Below are positions 13,141 through 15,915 of a DNA stretch of 15,915 nt, piece by piece. Below the pieces are notes generated by a model, which saw only the letters and a list, made by a program, of their open reading frames with translations, did not search any database and was not told the origin of the DNA. Within the stretch, counting starts at the first letter, position 1. Every line of letters starts with the position of its first letter. Source of the DNA: Candidatus Saccharimonadota bacterium (GTDB lineage: Bacteria; Patescibacteriota; Saccharimonadia; Saccharimonadales; Saccharimonadaceae); NCBI GenBank assembly GCA_905371595.1, contig CAJPLU010000018.1:1-15915 (forward strand), written 5' to 3'. The position numbers and the translations under genes are program-made.

Positions 13141-15165
13141 ACGTCTAACTATATTGATCGGTTTTGGCATCACCGCGCCAGCGAAGCAATTATGCTCGTC
13201 CTCGCTGTTATAGCTGGATTGTTTGCTTGGTCTATTGGCAGTGGAAGGGGACCAGACAGCCCTTTGTACGTGTCTATGCTACCAGGCTCGTTAGCCGCGA
13301 TTGCTTTGGTGATTACTTTGGTATCATATTTTGCTGTTAAGCGAAACTTTTACCAGTCGCTGCTAGTTAACTATATCTTGTTGACAGCAACAGGCTGGCT
13401 GCTAGTTTTTGCCTCCAGCAACCAAGGAGCGCCGCATCTAGCGCTATTTGCGGCAATCATCGCTGTCGGGCCACTACTCGGGACTTACGGCCTCTTGACA
13501 GCTGTCATCGCCGCTGCAGCCGCGGTGGCGGAGCGTTTTATTATTGAACAGACACCCTTGGGATCATTAGCAGCATTGGCTATGATGCTATTTACACCCT
13601 TACTAGCTGCAAGTTTACTGTGGCTGCGCCGACACCAATCTGTTGGCGCTAGTGAACCAATCTGCGAGAGTTTAGCTACCGTGGCTGGCCCTCAAGCTTC
13701 TGACATTGTTATCAGCGCTATCGGCGACGGGGTAGTAGCCGTCGATGCGAAGGGTATCGTCACCTTGATCAATCCAGCAGCCCAGCAGCTAGTTGGCTGG
13801 GGTAATCAAGACGCCATCGGCTTGTCATATAAATCAGTCATCAGGCTGATGGACCAGGACAATAATACTATCAAAGATAACGATAACGGCGATATTATTG
13901 CTCGCGTCCTCAACACCAATAACCCGCTCAAGACTGACGACTTCAAAATCAAGACCCAATCTGACAAAAATTTTATGGCTAGCATTTCAGTTAAGCCAAT
14001 CAGTAACAAGCATAACGACGGCGCGGTGATCGTCTTTCGCGATATCACCGCCGAGCGCAGCGACGAGCGCCAGCGCGCTGAGTTCATCAGCACCGCCAGC
14101 CACGAGATGCGTACGCCAGTTGCCAGCATTGAGGGTTACCTCGGCCTAGCGCTTAACCCGCAGACCGCCACCATCGATACGCGCGCTCGCGGTTATATTA
14201 CCAAAGCGCATCAATCAGCCGAGCACTTGGGCCGGCTTTTTCAAGATTTGCTCGACATTAGCAAAGCTGACGACCATCGCCTCAGCAACAACCCAAAAAT
14301 CGTTAATGTCATCGACTTCATCAAAGATATCGCCGACGGGTTAACACCGAAGGCCGAAGAAAAAGGCTTAAGCGTCAATTTCGTACCATCGACTAGCGAT
14401 GTTTCTAGCAAGGAGGTCCAGAACCGCCGAATCAACCCGATTTTATATGCTAATGTTGATAACGACCACCTCCGCGAAATCGTCCAAAACTTGATTGAAA
14501 ATGCTATCAAGTACACGCCGTCGGGCAGTATCACCGTTGATGTGACCAGCAACAACGACCAGGTGACGATAAGTGTCGCCGACACTGGCATCGGCATCCC
14601 GCCAGAGGACGTTGGCCACCTCTTCCAGAAGTTCTACCGCGTCGATAACAGCGACACCCGCCAGATCGGCGGTACTGGGCTGGGCTTATACTTGTGCCGG
14701 CGACTAGCCGAGACTATCGGCGGACGATTGTGGGTTGAAAGCGAATATCAGCACGGCAGCACATTTTTCTTGGCTATTCCGCGAGTCGATCATGTTGCTG
14801 CCACTTTTCTAAATGACAACGGCGAAACCGAAAATAACGCCAGCATTGACAAGTTATCAGCCGAAGATATGCTAGCCAACAATGCGCCAGAAATTCTAGC
14901 GGTTGCGCCAGCGGCTGCCGAGTTTGAGCAAACGCCGCTAGACGCACCAACACCAACAGCTCCGACTCAGACCTTCACCGATACCAGCTTACTCAACTAT
15001 TCGCCGCCGCCAGCACCCAAATCGAACGATTTAACCCAAAACGCGGCCAATACAACCAAGCAATTTACCAACACGCCGCTTAGCGATATTGAGGCCGCAC
15101 CCGACAAATACGCCGAACAATTGCGCAACGAAATCAGATTAAACGTCCCGCCGCGGCGAAATTAA
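13141..15165 (+). CDS. Membrane PAS sensor histidine kinase with long disordered tail
   Basis: This is a sensor kinase that autophosphorylates on His and passes phosphate to a response regulator, probably the product of the next gene. Numbering from ATG 13192, there are about six membrane helices (1-145), a PAS domain (about 173-285), the HisKA box with His304 (SHEMRTP), and HATPase motifs Asn437 (NLIENAIKY), DTGIGIP (464-470) and GGTGLGLYL, resembling WalK/ResE-type kinases. About 125 residues rich in Pro, Ala, Thr and Asn follow. The first in-frame ATG (13192) lies at the edge of membrane helix 1 with no ribosome site. The frame stays open upstream, where AGGGGG precedes ACG-TCT-AAC (13141), giving a natural (M)SNYIDRFWHHR start. 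I therefore place the start at ACG 13141 (674 residues); 13192 is the fallback. Confidence 0.9.
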   Translation, partial: TSNYIDRFWHHRASEAIMLVLAVIAGLFAWSIGSGRGPDSPLYVSMLPGSLAAIALVITLVSYFAVKRNFYQSLLVNYILLTATGWLLVFASSNQGAPHLALFAAIIAVGPLLGTYGLLTAVIAAAAAVAERFIIEQTPLGSLAALAMMLFTPLLAASLLWLRRHQSVGASEPICESLATVAGPQASDIVISAIGDGVVAVDAKGIVTLINPAAQQLVGWGNQDAIGLSYKSVIRLMDQDNNTIKDNDNGDIIARVLNTNNPLKTDDFKIKTQSDKNFMASISVKPISNKHNDGAVIVFRDITAERSDERQRAEFISTASHEMRTPVASIEGYLGLALNPQTATIDTRARGYITKAHQSAEHLGRLFQDLLDISKADDHRLSNNPKIVNVIDFIKDIADGLTPKAEEKGLSVNFVPSTSDVSSKEVQNRRINPILYANVDNDHLREIVQNLIENAIKYTPSGSITVDVTSNNDQVTISVADTGIGIPPEDVGHLFQKFYRVDNSDTRQIGGTGLGLYLCRRLAETIGGRLWVESEYQHGSTFFLAIPRVDHVAATFLNDNGETENNASIDKLSAEDMLANNAPEILAVAPAAAEFEQTPLDAPTPTAPTQTFTDTSLLNYSPPPAPKSNDLTQNAANTTKQFTNTPLSDIEAAPDKYAEQLRNEIRLNVPPRRN

Positions 15166-15215
15166 AACTATAGGGTATAGCATTTTTAAACCATAACCGT
15201 TAAAATAGGGGTAAG

Positions 15216-15915
15216 ATGACAAAAATATTACTAGTAGAAGACGACAAAAGCCTCAGCGAGATTTATAGCGTACGGCTGCGCGCCGAGGGCTACGACATAT
15301 TATCTGCCAGCGACGGCGAACAAGCCTTGGCGCTTGCCATCAAAGAAGTACCCGACCTAATAATTAGCGACGTTATGATGCCGAATATTAGCGGCTTCGA
15401 CATGCTGGATATTCTACGCAGCACCACCGAAACGCGCGGTATTCACGTCATTATGATGACCGCTCTGTCAAGCGATGAGCAGCGCCAACGCGGCATGGCG
15501 CTCGGCGCTGATCGCTACCTAGTCAAGTCGCAAGTCGGCATCGAAGACGTCGTTCGCACCGTCCACGAAGTTCTCGGCGACGCCTCAGTACCAGCCGACA
15601 CGCCAGCGCCTCTTGTCAACGAGCCAAAACGAGCTACTATCGAGCCTGGTCCTAGTGCTAGGGCGACGGAGCCAGCGCCAGCTAACAATTCTCCAGAAAA
15701 AGCTGAAAGCGATAGCACTAAAGCGAATGAACTAAATCCAAACCCCGAGACTCCAGGGAGCCCAGCTTCTAGCTCTAATCCAGCAGCCAGCTCGACCGCT
15801 CCAACACCGGCTAACCCAGCGCCGACCGATACGGCGGCAGCTACCGTTACAACGATGCCCGCCAGCACTACCGCAGCGACACCTCCAACCGCCTCTCAAC
15901 CAGCGCAGCCAGAAC
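15216..15915 (+). CDS. Response regulator: receiver domain with low-complexity tail (3' end outside window)
   Basis: This is the receiver protein of the two-component pair. The CheY-like domain (1 to about 120) has the acidic pocket Asp9-Asp10, phosphoacceptor Asp52 (IISDVMMP), Thr82 and Lys104 (YLVKS), all canonical. From about residue 122 to the window edge the chain is over 110 residues of Pro, Ala, Ser, Thr, Asn and Glu with no predicted fold, and no DNA-binding domain has appeared by the edge. A ribosome site AGGGG (15207-15211) precedes the ATG. It follows the kinase gene by 50 bases and is probably co-transcribed. Whether it binds DNA depends on the sequence beyond 15915. The frame is open to the edge, so the gene is incomplete here. 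Confidence 0.92.
   Translation, partial: MTKILLVEDDKSLSEIYSVRLRAEGYDILSASDGEQALALAIKEVPDLIISDVMMPNISGFDMLDILRSTTETRGIHVIMMTALSSDEQRQRGMALGADRYLVKSQVGIEDVVRTVHEVLGDASVPADTPAPLVNEPKRATIEPGPSARATEPAPANNSPEKAESDSTKANELNPNPETPGSPASSSNPAASSTAPTPANPAPTDTAAATVTTMPASTTAATPPTASQPAQPE

Noticed and set aside
15515..15868. 117-codon open frame on the minus strand
   Set aside because: It is antisense to the repetitive Pro/Ala/Ser tail of the response regulator; its Gly/Val/Ala-rich product is the expected mirror of that composition.
1..15915. CRISPR array, insertion sequence, tRNA or rRNA gene
   Set aside because: I found no regularly spaced repeat, no transposase and no recognisable tRNA or rRNA segment on either strand.
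1..15915. Reassigned UGA codon, as in some candidate-phylum bacteria
   Set aside because: No gene needs an internal TGA to be read as an amino acid, and the GT4 gene ends at a TGA in the expected place.

Overview
The window is bacterial and gene-dense. It reads normally with the standard code, including a TGA stop in the GT4 gene at 4965-4967. Base composition is moderate, with strong Shine-Dalgarno sites before some genes and very short or absent 5' leaders before others. Small enveloped-cell genes, a Wzx/Wzy-type surface polysaccharide cluster ending in VanZ-like and LytR-CpsA-Psr (LCP) proteins, an HtpX protease and a response regulator with a long Pro/Ala/Ser/Thr tail together suggest a Gram-positive-like bacterium. 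A Candidatus Saccharibacteria (TM7)-type genome is my best guess. This is inference from gene content, not from a marker gene.

Layout. (1) 2-616: the 3' part of a MacB/LolD-class ABC ATPase, cut by the left edge. (2) 617-960: a 344-base non-coding stretch with a good promoter, a 25-codon possible leader ORF starting at the predicted transcription start, and an intrinsic terminator just upstream of the next ribosome binding site. (3) 961-1740: an aspartate/glutamate racemase-family gene, overlapping tail to tail with a minus-strand secreted LysM-like protein gene (1716-2369). (4) 2370-2574: a divergent promoter region with a tandem 15-base repeat. (5) 2575-9827: the polysaccharide operon, in order chain-length regulator, initiating phosphoglycosyl transferase, GT4 glycosyltransferase, EpsG/Wzy-like polymerase, double-domain GT2, flippase and VanZ-like protein. 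(6) 9845-11263: an LCP ligase with its own promoter. (7) 11321-13021: minus-strand htpX plus an alpha/beta hydrolase. (8) 13141-15915: a membrane PAS histidine kinase and a response regulator, divergent from htpX; the regulator runs off the right edge.

Working model. The initiating transferase loads the first sugar phosphate on a lipid carrier. The GT4 and the two GT2 domains extend the unit, the flippase moves it across the membrane, the EpsG-like protein polymerises it under control of the chain-length protein, and the LCP enzyme attaches the polymer to the cell wall. The AT-rich centre of this operon (about 4,850 to 7,850) looks like an exchangeable cassette defining the polymer. The kinase/regulator pair and the HtpX protease share an intergenic region that carries a heptamer direct repeat at an 11-base period, a possible response-regulator site.

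The signals most worth a second look are the attenuator-like leader before the racemase gene, the apparent ACG start of the histidine kinase, the long disordered tails on both partners of the two-component system, and the several promoters that predict leaderless or nearly leaderless mRNAs.
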